This document shows, piece by piece, positions 55,291 through 63,840 of a stretch of 64,000 nt of DNA. Each line of letters opens with the position of its first letter. Within the stretch, counting starts at the first letter, position 1. The DNA is from Arenibacter catalasegens. Its GTDB lineage: Bacteria > Bacteroidota > Bacteroidia > Flavobacteriales > Flavobacteriaceae. Position numbers and translations under genes: made by a program. The stretch covers positions 62,001 to 126,000 of the forward strand of contig NZ_PHQQ01000002.1 in NCBI RefSeq assembly GCF_002909235.1. The letters are read 5' to 3'. A model generated the notes under the pieces. That model worked only from the letters and a program-made list of their open reading frames with translations, was not told where the DNA came from and searched no databases.

Positions 55291-55725
55291 CTATAATTGA
55301 AATCTAAGTTTTAATTGTTCCCAGGTCATTAAGTCCCCATCATAAGTCAATAGAGCATCTACTGCCGCCTTCTCGCTTTTAAAGGCTGTTAAAAATTCAC
55401 CCATCGGACTTGGAATACGATTACTTTTGAGATAGGTTGCACTGGTAGCATCTATTAATTCACCAGGTTGATCGTAGTCGTTGACCAAATAAAGGATAAT
55501 TTGTTTATTGCCTATATCCTTAAGATGATTTAACATACATTCACTGGAATCGAACTTAAAGACTTTACCTTTGTCCGTAACAATTTCGGCTGCATGTTGC
55601 CTATCAACAATGGTCATACTACAGAAATGACATCCATCAGACCCATAGGCTATGGGTTGGGGACCAATACTACAGGAAGTTGCAAATAATAAGAATAAAA
55701 ACATAACTATTCTGTAGTACATCAT
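55291..55725 (-). CDS. nosL: NosL copper chaperone lipoprotein
   Basis: 144 residues; signal ends FLLFATSC (lipobox). NosL landmarks are present: YGSDGCHFCSMTIVDRQHAAEI with a CxxCxM copper motif, and FDSSECMLNHLKD. NosL is an outer-membrane-anchored copper(I) chaperone for NosZ. Homologues have the same layout in Bacteroidota nos operons. Confidence 0.93.
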   Translation of the reverse strand: MMYYRIVMFLFLLFATSCSIGPQPIAYGSDGCHFCSMTIVDRQHAAEIVTDKGKVFKFDSSECMLNHLKDIGNKQIILYLVNDYDQPGELIDATSATYLKSNRIPSPMGEFLTAFKSEKAAVDALLTYDGDLMTWEQLKLRFQL

Positions 55726-55743
55726 ACCTTCAAATTTTTAAAT

Positions 55744-56388
55744 TTATGCGGCCACCGCTTCTTTTGATTCCTTTTCTACCACCGACTTCTTGCTCTTCCA
55801 ACCTAAATATGAGGCTACCAAAGTAAGAGACATTCCAACAAACATCATATAGCCACCAGTACTTGGAAGTGAAGTTACATCAAAATTTAACATCTTTTGA
55901 TTCCCAAACAATGGCGGTTTATAAGTCATTGGCGTTCCATCCTCATTAATCACTTTTATTATGGCGTGTGGATCTAAATTGGAGCCATAGTCGGTTAACC
56001 ATTGATTAAAATCGTACATGCCCAAGATTCCCAAAACAGACATTAGTAGAAACCAGCCCAAAAACAATTTGTAATCTACTTTTCCCAAAAAGCCCAACAG
56101 CCCAATTAATACTCCAAAGGCTACCATTCCGATAATAATCATAGGAAAAGTATCAAATTCCCACATTTCACCAGGTTTGGGTATGGTCTTCATACCTATA
56201 TAGTGATTGAGTCCGTCTATATTCTGCAAATCAAATTCAGAGACTCCCTGAATTCCTGAAATATGTATATTCATACCCAAGGGCTCGGGATATTGCGGTG
56301 CCCCCAGCATGATGTTCCATAAAGGAAAGGCAAATAAACCCAATAATAACAATGGGCCAATAATCATTAATAAACTTGCTTTTTTCAT
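55744..56388 (-). CDS. Membrane protein downstream of nosZ, unknown function
   Basis: 214 residues. Four hydrophobic segments: LMIIGPLLLLGLFAFPLWNIML at the N-terminus, IIIGMVAFGVLIGLLGFLG, FLGWFLLMSVLGILGMY and GGYMMFVGMSLTLVASYLGW near the end. A periplasmic loop contains LNHYIGMKTIPKPGEMWEFDTFP. Proteins of this kind follow nosZ in other Bacteroidota, but no function has been assigned. A terminator-like hairpin lies between nosZ and this gene. Confidence 0.8.
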   Translation of the reverse strand: MKKASLLMIIGPLLLLGLFAFPLWNIMLGAPQYPEPLGMNIHISGIQGVSEFDLQNIDGLNHYIGMKTIPKPGEMWEFDTFPMIIIGMVAFGVLIGLLGFLGKVDYKLFLGWFLLMSVLGILGMYDFNQWLTDYGSNLDPHAIIKVINEDGTPMTYKPPLFGNQKMLNFDVTSLPSTGGYMMFVGMSLTLVASYLGWKSKKSVVEKESKEAVAA

Positions 56389-56456
56389 TACTATGGTCTT
56401 TATAAGTTACAAATCGAAAAATGTCTTGGATGGTTGTCCTCTTTTTCAACTTGTTA

Positions 56457-56494
56457 AAAAAGCGGGCAGTTTCATAAACCAAACCCGCTTTTTC
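56457..56494 (-). terminator. Intrinsic terminator-like hairpin between nosZ and its downstream gene
   Basis: AAAAAGCGGG (56457-56466) pairs with CCCGCTTTTT (56484-56493) as a 10-bp stem, and the minus strand continues into T-rich sequence after the stem. It sits 26 bp after the nosZ stop codon, so read-through may be needed for the accessory genes. This would give nosZ more transcript than nosL-nosY. Confidence 0.7.
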
Positions 56495-56519
56495 TATTAA
56501 AAACTAAAAATAAGTGAAG

Positions 56520-58481
56520 CTAATCGCCAAGGGACCAAGAAAGTTCTAGATTGGAACTTGCTGGTGAAACCCTAACATAACCTTGCATCTCTTGGTGCAG
56601 TGCCGAACAGAAATCGGTACAATAGAATGGCCATACCCCAACTTGCTTGGGTTCCCAAATTATTGTCTTGGTCTGCCCTGGCATAACCAACAATTCCGAA
56701 GTGTTGGCCCCTATCATTGCAAAGCCGTGTGGTACATCAAAATCCTGCTCTTGGTTCGTTATATGAAAATAGACCTTGTCACCCACCTTAACTCCTTCAA
56801 TGTTATCCGGAGTAAAATGACTTCGTATTGTTGACATGTAAACATGAACATCTTTACCTTCACGTACCACTTTGGCATCTGTTGCGCCCAAGGTGGCATA
56901 GGGATGTTTGTTTTCTGCCAGTTTATAAATCTTTTGCGATTTTGGAGCTAAGAGTTCCGCAGGGATTCCTGCTGCATAATGTGGCTCACCATGTGTGGGG
57001 AAATCATAAATAAGTTCCATTTTTCCACCCGATATATCATATAATTGGGCAGAATGCTCCAATTCTGGACCTGTAGGCAAATACCTATCCTTGGTAATCT
57101 TATTCATGGCTACTACATATTTACCAAATGGTTTTCTAGAATTGCCTCCGGGTATCATTAAGTGGCCAACAGAATAGTAGGTAGGTTTTCTATCAATAAC
57201 TTCCCAAGTACCCAGTTTCCACATAACTACCTCTGAAGAGATAAAGAAAGTAGTATAGGCATTACCCTCCCCATCAAACTCGGTATGTAATGGTCCAAGA
57301 CCACCACTTTTTACAGTTCCGGCAAGCACGTCCTCAAATTTTAGGATGGGAATGCCATAGGCTTCACCATCAAACTTTTTGCCTTCAATGGCAGCAATCA
57401 TTTTATCAAAAGAATGAACCGTTAAATCAGCTGACAGTTTTCCGTTACCAATAATATATTCCCCAGAAGGATCTACATCACAACCATGAGGTGATTTTGG
57501 AGTTGGCAAGAAAAACACCGCCCCCGGTATTTTGGTAGGGTCTACTGTAAGTACTTCTTTCATCATAGTAGAAGTAGCCGTGTGCGTTTCATCACTGTAC
57601 ACATTATGTGCATAATTAGCTGGCATTTTTGTTCCACCTCCGTTGTTTACATACTCTTCAATTTTTTTCCAATTGATAGCTGCAATAAAATCCTTATCAT
57701 TTTGCGAAGCATTTACCTCTAATAGGGTATTGGCCTCCTCTGTGTTATAGGTAGTAAAGAAGAACCAACCGTGCGATTTCCCCCTCCCTGGATGTGATAG
57801 GTCATAATTGAATCCTGGCATCAATATTTGAAACTTAATATCCATTCGACCATCTTCTGGATCTACACTAATAAAAGAAAGTGCTCCCTTAAAATTGCCT
57901 TTGTAATCCTTAATGGGCATATCGGCTTGAGGCACAGGAACCGAAAAACGGGTTCCAGCTACCACATACTCCGTGTTTTCCGTAATAAAGGAAGAACTGT
58001 GATTACCAGCACTATTTGGCACCTCTATAATCTCAGCGGTTTCAAAAGTTTTAAGATCAATTCTTGCTATACGGGGGGTATTGTTACCATTTATAAAAAT
58101 CCACCTTCCATCCAATACACCATCGGTCTGACTGATATCCGGGTGGTGAGAATCATCCCAAGGCACAAAACCGAAAGAGGTGTTCAACATGGGCTTGGTC
58201 TCCTCCGAATAGCCGTAGCCAGAGGTAGCAAATTGTGAAAACACCGGAATTTCCTTGAACATTCGTCCAGAAGGTAAGCCGTAAACTGTTAGGTTACCGC
58301 TATATCCACCAGACATAAAAGCGTAAAACTCGTCATGTTCCCCTGGCGCCACATAGACTTTTTCGGCATTGCTCGAGTTTAATGCTCCGGAAGAACCTTT
58401 ACCTTGGTTACCGTTACCACAACTAGTCAATAGCGCGGCAAAGCCCAAGAGTCCCAATACTAAATAGGTATGCTTTTTCAT
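56520..58481 (-). CDS. nosZ: Nitrous oxide reductase, clade II-like, lipoprotein
   Basis: 653 residues. The signal peptide ends LTSC with C21 as lipidation site and no twin-arginine motif, the Sec-type form of Bacteroidota (clade II). A seven-bladed propeller domain (about 40-540) supplies Cu_Z histidines (DDSHHPDIS, NVYSDETHTATS, SPHGCDVD, GPLHTEFD, GEPHYA). The C-terminal cupredoxin domain carries the Cu_A motif CTDFCSALHQEM (C621, C625, H629, M632) with H585 upstream. It reduces N2O to N2. It is third in its operon after cytochrome c and fasciclin genes. Confidence 0.97.
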   Translation of the reverse strand: MKKHTYLVLGLLGFAALLTSCGNGNQGKGSSGALNSSNAEKVYVAPGEHDEFYAFMSGGYSGNLTVYGLPSGRMFKEIPVFSQFATSGYGYSEETKPMLNTSFGFVPWDDSHHPDISQTDGVLDGRWIFINGNNTPRIARIDLKTFETAEIIEVPNSAGNHSSSFITENTEYVVAGTRFSVPVPQADMPIKDYKGNFKGALSFISVDPEDGRMDIKFQILMPGFNYDLSHPGRGKSHGWFFFTTYNTEEANTLLEVNASQNDKDFIAAINWKKIEEYVNNGGGTKMPANYAHNVYSDETHTATSTMMKEVLTVDPTKIPGAVFFLPTPKSPHGCDVDPSGEYIIGNGKLSADLTVHSFDKMIAAIEGKKFDGEAYGIPILKFEDVLAGTVKSGGLGPLHTEFDGEGNAYTTFFISSEVVMWKLGTWEVIDRKPTYYSVGHLMIPGGNSRKPFGKYVVAMNKITKDRYLPTGPELEHSAQLYDISGGKMELIYDFPTHGEPHYAAGIPAELLAPKSQKIYKLAENKHPYATLGATDAKVVREGKDVHVYMSTIRSHFTPDNIEGVKVGDKVYFHITNQEQDFDVPHGFAMIGANTSELLVMPGQTKTIIWEPKQVGVWPFYCTDFCSALHQEMQGYVRVSPASSNLELSWSLGD

Positions 58482-58515
58482 TATTTATAATTTAATTGAT
58501 TATTGAGTTTTATAA

Positions 58516-59097
58516 TTATTCTGTAGGAGGTAACATTACCTTATCTACCACATGTACTATTCCATTGCCGGCTGGTATACTGGCAATAATTTTTGCGCCA
58601 CCAACAAAAACATCATCACCTATTACTTCAACAATAGTGTTCTGATCATTTGCCTGTCCCAATTTTTTAAACTTCTTTAAAAAATCCTTGCTATAATTGC
58701 CGGCAGTAACATGAAACTTTAAAATATTTGCCAAAGCATCTTTATTCTCCGGTTTTAAAAGGTCTGCCACAGTGCCTTCCGGTAGGGCGGCAAAAGCCTC
58801 ATTGGTAGGGGCAAATACCATTAGCGGTCCTGCATTCACCAAGACGTTTTCCAATTCCGCAGCTTGTACAGCCGCCACCAAGGTGGTATGGTCCGGGGAG
58901 CCTATGGCTATTTGTAATACATTGGGCGTAGAACCATCATTCTCTATAAAGGCTTGTCCCTGTTTTTCCACTTCCTCCGTTCCAACATTGTCCTGAGTTG
59001 GAGAAGATGCCGTCTTTGCTTCATTTTTACAACTGAACGCAAGGCCCAGCATCAGAAATGATACGATCAATAATTTTATATTGGTTGTTGGTAACAT
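58516..59097 (-). CDS. Fasciclin-domain lipoprotein of nos operon
   Basis: 193 residues; signal ends LGLAFSC (lipobox). One FAS1 domain (about 60-190): PDHTTLVAAVQAAELENVL, the H1 motif PLMVFAPTNEAFAALPEGT, and the H2 region ASIPAGNGIVHVVDKVMLPP. FAS1 domains mediate protein-protein contact. The position between cytochrome c and nosZ is conserved in other Bacteroidota nos operons, so a docking role in the electron-transfer chain is likely but not shown. Confidence 0.87.
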   Translation of the reverse strand: MLPTTNIKLLIVSFLMLGLAFSCKNEAKTASSPTQDNVGTEEVEKQGQAFIENDGSTPNVLQIAIGSPDHTTLVAAVQAAELENVLVNAGPLMVFAPTNEAFAALPEGTVADLLKPENKDALANILKFHVTAGNYSKDFLKKFKKLGQANDQNTIVEVIGDDVFVGGAKIIASIPAGNGIVHVVDKVMLPPTE

Positions 59098-59116
59098 AGT
59101 TTTGTATATTTTAATA

Positions 59117-59623
59117 TTATAAGGTTCTAAAGTATTCCAATACTGCTCTGGCCTGTTCTTCGGTTAGACCTTGATTGGCCATTGGAGCGCCGTTGAATTC
59201 GGCCAATAAGGCTTTTGCCAAAGGATCTTCCTTAACCATAACTTCAGGATTCAAAATCATGTTCATGACCCATTCTGGACTACGTCTTTCCAAAACACCG
59301 TTTGGTGGAGGTCCGATGAACTTCTTACCTACCTTATGACAGGCCAGACACATTTGGTTGTAAACTTCCTCGCCTTTTTTAGCCATTTCCTGATCTATTT
59401 CGGCCGCCAAGGTTACGGAGGTAATGGGTCCAACTCCCTTATTGCTCAAATCCACGGTTTCCGAAGCCTTCGTTGCATCTGCCGCTGGAGCTGGTGCAGC
59501 TTGCTCGGTTGTCGTTTTTGCCCTGTCTACACTAAAACCTTCTTTTTTCTTTTCTTCTTTACCCCCACAGCTCATCATCAAAACTGAAAATAGAACTGCG
59601 CTACTCTTTAAAATTATTTTCAT
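59117..59623 (-). CDS. Mono-heme c-type cytochrome lipoprotein, first gene of nos operon
   Basis: 168 residues; signal ends LMMSC (lipobox). A charged/Ala-Pro-rich linker of about 60 residues precedes the heme domain, with CLACHKVG as the CxxCH motif near residue 92 and a downstream Met ligand candidate in GAPMANQGLTEEQ. It is the likely electron donor to NosZ. It is promoter-proximal, about 116 nt downstream of the predicted transcription start. Confidence 0.88.
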   Translation of the reverse strand: MKIILKSSAVLFSVLMMSCGGKEEKKKEGFSVDRAKTTTEQAAPAPAADATKASETVDLSNKGVGPITSVTLAAEIDQEMAKKGEEVYNQMCLACHKVGKKFIGPPPNGVLERRSPEWVMNMILNPEVMVKEDPLAKALLAEFNGAPMANQGLTEEQARAVLEYFRTL

Positions 59624-59742
59624 CTGCTTATCATTTAATTGTTATAGGTCACTTGATTATTAATTAATTGTACTTGGCAAATCCATGTCAATAAAATTGT
59701 CAATTGTACTAATCGATTATTCGTTTTAACATTTCATTTGGA

Positions 59743-59750
59743 CAAAATTA
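59743..59750 (-). promoter_or_regulatory. -7 box of the nos operon
   Basis: The minus strand reads TAATTTTG, a perfect TAnnTTTG. No TTG is present at the -33 position, fitting a promoter that depends on an activator. A degenerate copy (11/14) of the reverse complement of the rrf2-operator motif, GGACAAAATTAGGC, overlaps the box at 59740-59753. Confidence 0.6.
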
Positions 59751-59772
59751 GGCAGCCATTGAAACAAAAAAC

Positions 59773-59786
59773 ATGATAAAAATCAT
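59773..59786. promoter_or_regulatory. FNR/DNR-like operator of the nos operon
   Basis: ATGATAAAAATCAT, a perfect 5-4-5 inverted repeat with the TGA-N6-TCA core. The centre (59779.5) lies 33 bp from the centre of the -7 box, so near -40 from the predicted start: a class II activator position. Confidence 0.68.
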
Positions 59787-59791
59787 ATTAA

Positions 59792-59805
59792 GGATAAAAA
59801 TGTCC
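59792..59805. promoter_or_regulatory. Candidate Rrf2 operator upstream of the nos operon
   Basis: GGATAAAAATGTCC matches the rrf2-upstream palindrome GGATAAATTTGTCC at 12 of 14 positions, with both outer half-sites intact. It lies 6 bp beyond the FNR-like operator, about -59 from the predicted start. Confidence 0.5.
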
Positions 59806-60053
59806 TTTTTTAAAATTATAAGGGAAGTGAAATCTATATACAGCTTCTTTTTAGAGAAACAATCTTTTAAATAAACTTCAAATAGTTGATTATAAATAGC
59901 TTACCTAACCACCTATAAAAACTCAAGAATCAGAGGGATATGGAAATAGCCCTGATGCATATGGCATTTAAATCTTTTATATATCTTAGTGAAAGTACTA
60001 AACCAGAATTATTGGAATGAAGGACCCAATATGATTTAGGGCTATTTCGGAAT

Positions 60054-60079
60054 TACTTTCAACCTTAAAATTGAAAGTA
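60054..60079. repeat. 9-bp inverted repeat upstream of the biotin carrier gene
   Basis: TACTTTCAA and TTGAAAGTA, perfect arms with an 8-bp centre. Could be an operator or a leader hairpin; the role is not known. Confidence 0.4.
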
Positions 60080-60101
60080 CAAGTTTGGGATATGTAGGAT
60101 G

Positions 60102-60144
60102 CCCACTGTTACTTAATGGTTATTGCCATTTTAACTTTAGTGGG
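60102..60144 (+). repeat. Nested hairpin upstream of the biotin carrier gene
   Basis: CCCACT (60102-60107) pairs with AGTGGG (60139-60144) around an inner AATGG/CCATT stem (60115-60130). It lies about 95 bp before the ATG. It may be a 5'-leader structure if the promoter lies upstream. Confidence 0.35.
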
Positions 60145-60238
60145 TACTTTATATTCCCTTTAATTATTTTTAGCTAATTAATCTTGGCATTTTGTTTTTA
60201 TTTATATAATCCTGTGCCGAGTTATGAACCTCTAATGT

Positions 60239-60718
60239 ATGACCCAATTTAATATCACTATTGATAAAGAAAATTTTAATATTAGCCCAAAGGATATTGA
60301 ATCCATGGATATTATTAAAACTGGAAAACATCAATATCATACCATCCAGAACAACCGATCTTTTATCATTAAAGTCTTGAATGCCGATTTCACCAACAAA
60401 ACAATGACGATAGAGGTTAACGGTAATAGTTATGAAATGACCCTTGGGGACGAATACGATCTAATGGTTGAAAAAATGGGTTTATTAACCACCAAAACTC
60501 ATAAAATAAACAGCATTAAGGCCCCTATGCCAGGGCTTATTATCGCTATTATGGCCACGATAGGGCAGAAGGTTGTGACAGGGACCCCCTTGATCGTGCT
60601 ATCGGCCATGAAAATGGAAAACGTCATTACTTCCTCTGGGGAAGGCATAGTAAAGAACATTGAAGTCAATGTCAATGATGCTGTTGACAAAGGACAGATT
60701 ATAATTGAAATGGAATAA
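60239..60718 (+). CDS. Biotin carboxyl carrier protein of an acyl-CoA carboxylase
   Basis: 159 residues. The C-terminal 75 residues form a biotinyl domain with the lipoylation-type hairpin: KAPMPGLIIAIMATIGQKV, then LSAMKMENVI, where the Lys of AMKM carries biotin, and VNDAVDKGQIIIEME. The N-terminal half is a beta-rich extension seen in Bacteroidota carriers. First gene of a three-gene carboxylase operon; the biotin carboxylase ATG lies 13 bp downstream of its stop. Confidence 0.92.
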   Translation: MTQFNITIDKENFNISPKDIESMDIIKTGKHQYHTIQNNRSFIIKVLNADFTNKTMTIEVNGNSYEMTLGDEYDLMVEKMGLLTTKTHKINSIKAPMPGLIIAIMATIGQKVVTGTPLIVLSAMKMENVITSSGEGIVKNIEVNVNDAVDKGQIIIEME

Positions 60719-60731
60719 TTTTAGTTTTAGG

Positions 60732-62210
60732 ATGAAAAAAATATTGGTTGCCAACCGGGGAGAAATAGCTTTACGCATCATGCGAACAGCCCGAAAGATG
60801 GGAATAAAGACCGTTGCCGTTTATTCAGATGCAGATAGGGAAGCGCCCCATGTACGCTTTGCCGATGAAGCGGTGCATTTGGGAAATTCACCCTCTTCCG
60901 AATCTTACTTGGATATGGATAAAATAATGAATGCAGCCTTGCAGACCAAGGCTGAAGGTATTCACCCAGGCTATGGCTTTTTAAGTGAGAATGCCACTTT
61001 TGCCCAACTGGTATCCAAAAACGGCATAAGTTTTATAGGTCCTAAACCACATGCCATAGAAGTTATGGGTGATAAATTAGCGGCCAAGGAGGCTGTAAGA
61101 GGTTATAATATCCCCATGGTACCTGGAATAGATGAGGCCATTACCGATATTGCTTTGGCCAAGCAAATTTCTATAAAAATCGGATTTCCTGTCCTAATAA
61201 AAGCCTCCGCCGGTGGTGGTGGTAAAGGCATGCGGGTGGTCCACCACCTTTCCGAATTGCCAGATCAAATGGAGCGCGCCATAAGCGAAGCCAAAGCAGC
61301 TTTTGGAAATGGTTCCGTCTTTATAGAAAAATATATTGAATCTCCCAGACATATAGAAATTCAAATTCTCGCCGATACCTATGGCAACATTGTACATCTT
61401 TTTGAACGGGAATGCAGTATACAAAGAAGACATCAAAAGGTTGTGGAAGAGGCTCCATCTTCCATATTGACCCAGGAAATAAGAACAGCCATGGGAGAAG
61501 CGGCCGTAAAGGTAGCCAAGGCCTGTGACTATGTAAGTGCAGGAACCGTGGAATTCCTATTGGATAGTGAAAACAAATTTTATTTTCTAGAAATGAATAC
61601 CCGTTTGCAGGTAGAGCATCCGGTAACAGAATTAATTACTGGTATTGATTTGGTAGAGCAACAAATAAAAATCGCCAGAAAAGAAAAATTGGCATTTTCG
61701 CAGGAAGATTTAAAAATAACAGGTCATGCCTTGGAAGTTAGGGTCTATGCTGAGGATCCTTTAGATGATTTTTTACCCAGCATGGGCACATTGGAAACCT
61801 ATAAGCGCCCACAGGGACAAGGTATAAGACTAGATGACGGTTTTGAGGAAGGCATGACCATTCCCATTTATTACGACCCCATGTTGGCCAAGTTAATAAC
61901 CTACGGTAAAAATCGCGAGGAAGCCATTCAATTAATGATCCGTGCAATTTCGGAGTTTAAGATCAAGGGGATTTCCACTACCCTATCCTTTGGGAAGTTT
62001 GTTTGTGAACATGAGGCCTTTTCATCAGGGAATTTCGACACCCATTTTATCAAGAACTACTTCACTCCGGAATTCTTACACCTTAAATATGGACAGGAAC
62101 GTAAAATAGCAGCCATGGTGGGACTGAAACTGTTTCTGGAGAATAAGGATAAAATAAAGCTTCCTGAACATGAAAACTCCAATTGGCCACAAAAAAGAAC
62201 AGAGCGATAA
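60732..62210 (+). CDS. Biotin carboxylase subunit of an acyl-CoA carboxylase
   Basis: 492 residues from the ATG at 60732, which starts MKKILVANRGEIALRI; a TTG at 60705 in frame is not used. ATP-grasp biotin carboxylase: EGIHPGYGFLSENATFA, ASAGGGGKGMRVVHHLSE (glycine-rich ATP loop), FLEMNTRLQVEHPVTE and GHALEVRVYAEDP. It carboxylates the biotin of the carrier protein with bicarbonate and ATP. The gene set (separate carrier, carboxylase, 513-residue carboxyltransferase) is of propionyl/acyl-CoA carboxylase type. Confidence 0.93.
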   Translation: MKKILVANRGEIALRIMRTARKMGIKTVAVYSDADREAPHVRFADEAVHLGNSPSSESYLDMDKIMNAALQTKAEGIHPGYGFLSENATFAQLVSKNGISFIGPKPHAIEVMGDKLAAKEAVRGYNIPMVPGIDEAITDIALAKQISIKIGFPVLIKASAGGGGKGMRVVHHLSELPDQMERAISEAKAAFGNGSVFIEKYIESPRHIEIQILADTYGNIVHLFERECSIQRRHQKVVEEAPSSILTQEIRTAMGEAAVKVAKACDYVSAGTVEFLLDSENKFYFLEMNTRLQVEHPVTELITGIDLVEQQIKIARKEKLAFSQEDLKITGHALEVRVYAEDPLDDFLPSMGTLETYKRPQGQGIRLDDGFEEGMTIPIYYDPMLAKLITYGKNREEAIQLMIRAISEFKIKGISTTLSFGKFVCEHEAFSSGNFDTHFIKNYFTPEFLHLKYGQERKIAAMVGLKLFLENKDKIKLPEHENSNWPQKRTER

Positions 62211-62255
62211 GCAGTAAATGTACCCCTAATTTTAAACGGCAAAAAACATTGCTTT

Positions 62256-63797
62256 ATGAAGGAAAAAATAAAATCACTCGAAGATAAAATTGCCCTCGCA
62301 AAATTAGGTGGCGGCCAAAAACGTATTGACACCCAACATGACAAGGGCAAGCTTACCGCTCGGGAGCGCATTCATTTTTTGTTGGACCAAGGTTCGTTTG
62401 AAGAGTTAGGTGCCTTGGTCACCCATAGAACCAATGATTTTGGTATGGGCAAACAAATTTTTTATGGCGATGGGGTGATAACCGGTTATGGAACTATTAA
62501 CGGCAGACAGGTCTGCGTTTTTGCCCAAGATTTTACCGTATTCGGAGGCTCCCTTTCCGAGACCCATGCCGAAAAAATTTGCAAGGTAATGGATATGGCC
62601 ATGAAAATAGGAGTGCCCATTATTGGACTGAACGATAGTGGAGGCGCAAGGATACAGGAAGGGGTCCGATCGCTAGGTGGATATGCAGATATCTTTCATA
62701 GGAATGTAATGGCCTCTGGCGTTATCCCACAAATATCTGCTATTATGGGGCCCTGTGCAGGGGGAGCGGTTTACTCCCCAGCTATGACCGATTTTACCTT
62801 GATGGTGGAAAATTCGAGTTATATGTTCGTCACCGGACCCAATGTTGTAAAAACGGTGACTAATGAAGAGGTTAGTTCTGAGGAACTGGGCGGGGCAATG
62901 ACCCATGCCACCAAATCCGGGGTTACCCATTTTACGGCTGAAAACGATTTGGAATGCATTGCTCAAATAAAGAAACTCATTAGTTTTTTACCCCAGAATT
63001 GTGAGGAAGTTCCCAAACCACTCCCCTATTCCCTAAATACGGAGATTCGGGAAAAGTTGGAAAACATTATTCCCAAGAATGCAAATCAGCCATATGACAT
63101 GCGTCATATCATCAATGAAATTATTGATGACTCACCATTCTTTGAGGTCCACAAACACTATGCGGAAAATATAGTCGTAGGCTTTGCAAGATTGGCGGGA
63201 AAAAGTATTGGGATCGTAGCCAATCAGCCCATGAGTTTGGCCGGTGTTTTAGATGTGAACAGTTCCAAAAAAGCAGCCCGATTTACTCGCTGCTGCGATT
63301 GTTTCAATGTTCCACTTCTGGTATTGGTGGATGTTCCTGGATTCTTACCGGGTACCGATCAGGAATGGAACGGTATCATTACCAATGGAGCCAAGCTGTT
63401 GTATGCCCTTAGTGAGGCCACTGTTCCTAAAGTCACCGTTATTACCCGAAAAGCTTACGGCGGAGCCTATGATGTAATGAATTCCAAACATATTGGAGCA
63501 GACCTCAACTATGCCTGGCCAAGAGCCGAAATTGCGGTAATGGGCGCCAAAGGAGCCAGTGAGATCATCTTTAGAAAAGAAATCATCTCTTCAGATGACC
63601 CGGAAGCTAAGCTTAAGGAAAAAGAGGAGGAATATGCCAATAAGTTTGCCAATCCCTATAGTGCAGCGGAAAGAGGATTTATAGATGAAGTCATCTTCCC
63701 TAGGAATACCCGTAGAAAATTAATAAAGGCTTTTGCCCTATTAGAAAATAAGGTGGTGAATTTGCCCAAGAAAAAACATGGAAACATACCTTTGTAA
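62256..63797 (+). CDS. Acyl-CoA (probably propionyl-CoA) carboxylase carboxyltransferase subunit
   Basis: 513 residues. Both halves of the crotonase-like carboxyltransferase are present: [56 protein letters not shown], and in the second half [27 protein letters not shown] and [24 protein letters not shown]. This matches PccB/MmdA-type subunits and not the split AccA/AccD. The likely product is methylmalonyl-CoA from propionyl-CoA; substrate specificity is inferred from family. A thioesterase gene follows by 43 bp. Confidence 0.92.
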   Translation: MKEKIKSLEDKIALAKLGGGQKRIDTQHDKGKLTARERIHFLLDQGSFEELGALVTHRTNDFGMGKQIFYGDGVITGYGTINGRQVCVFAQDFTVFGGSLSETHAEKICKVMDMAMKIGVPIIGLNDSGGARIQEGVRSLGGYADIFHRNVMASGVIPQISAIMGPCAGGAVYSPAMTDFTLMVENSSYMFVTGPNVVKTVTNEEVSSEELGGAMTHATKSGVTHFTAENDLECIAQIKKLISFLPQNCEEVPKPLPYSLNTEIREKLENIIPKNANQPYDMRHIINEIIDDSPFFEVHKHYAENIVVGFARLAGKSIGIVANQPMSLAGVLDVNSSKKAARFTRCCDCFNVPLLVLVDVPGFLPGTDQEWNGIITNGAKLLYALSEATVPKVTVITRKAYGGAYDVMNSKHIGADLNYAWPRAEIAVMGAKGASEIIFRKEIISSDDPEAKLKEKEEEYANKFANPYSAAERGFIDEVIFPRNTRRKLIKAFALLENKVVNLPKKKHGNIPL

Positions 63798-63840
63798 TAT
63801 TTCCTGATCACTTAAAGTAATTTTGAATCAATAACATCTC

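Larger units (their letters stand above)
59624..60238. other. Divergent intergenic region with nos promoter and structured leader of the biotin carrier gene
   Basis: 615 bp without a supportable gene. The left part carries the nos promoter (see the sites below). The right part holds two structured segments: TACTTTCAA-N8-TTGAAAGTA (60054-60079) and a nested hairpin CCCACT/AGTGGG enclosing AATGG/CCATT (60102-60144). The nonamer AATTGTACT appears twice near 59667 and 59702. The remainder is plain A/T-rich sequence. Confidence 0.6.
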
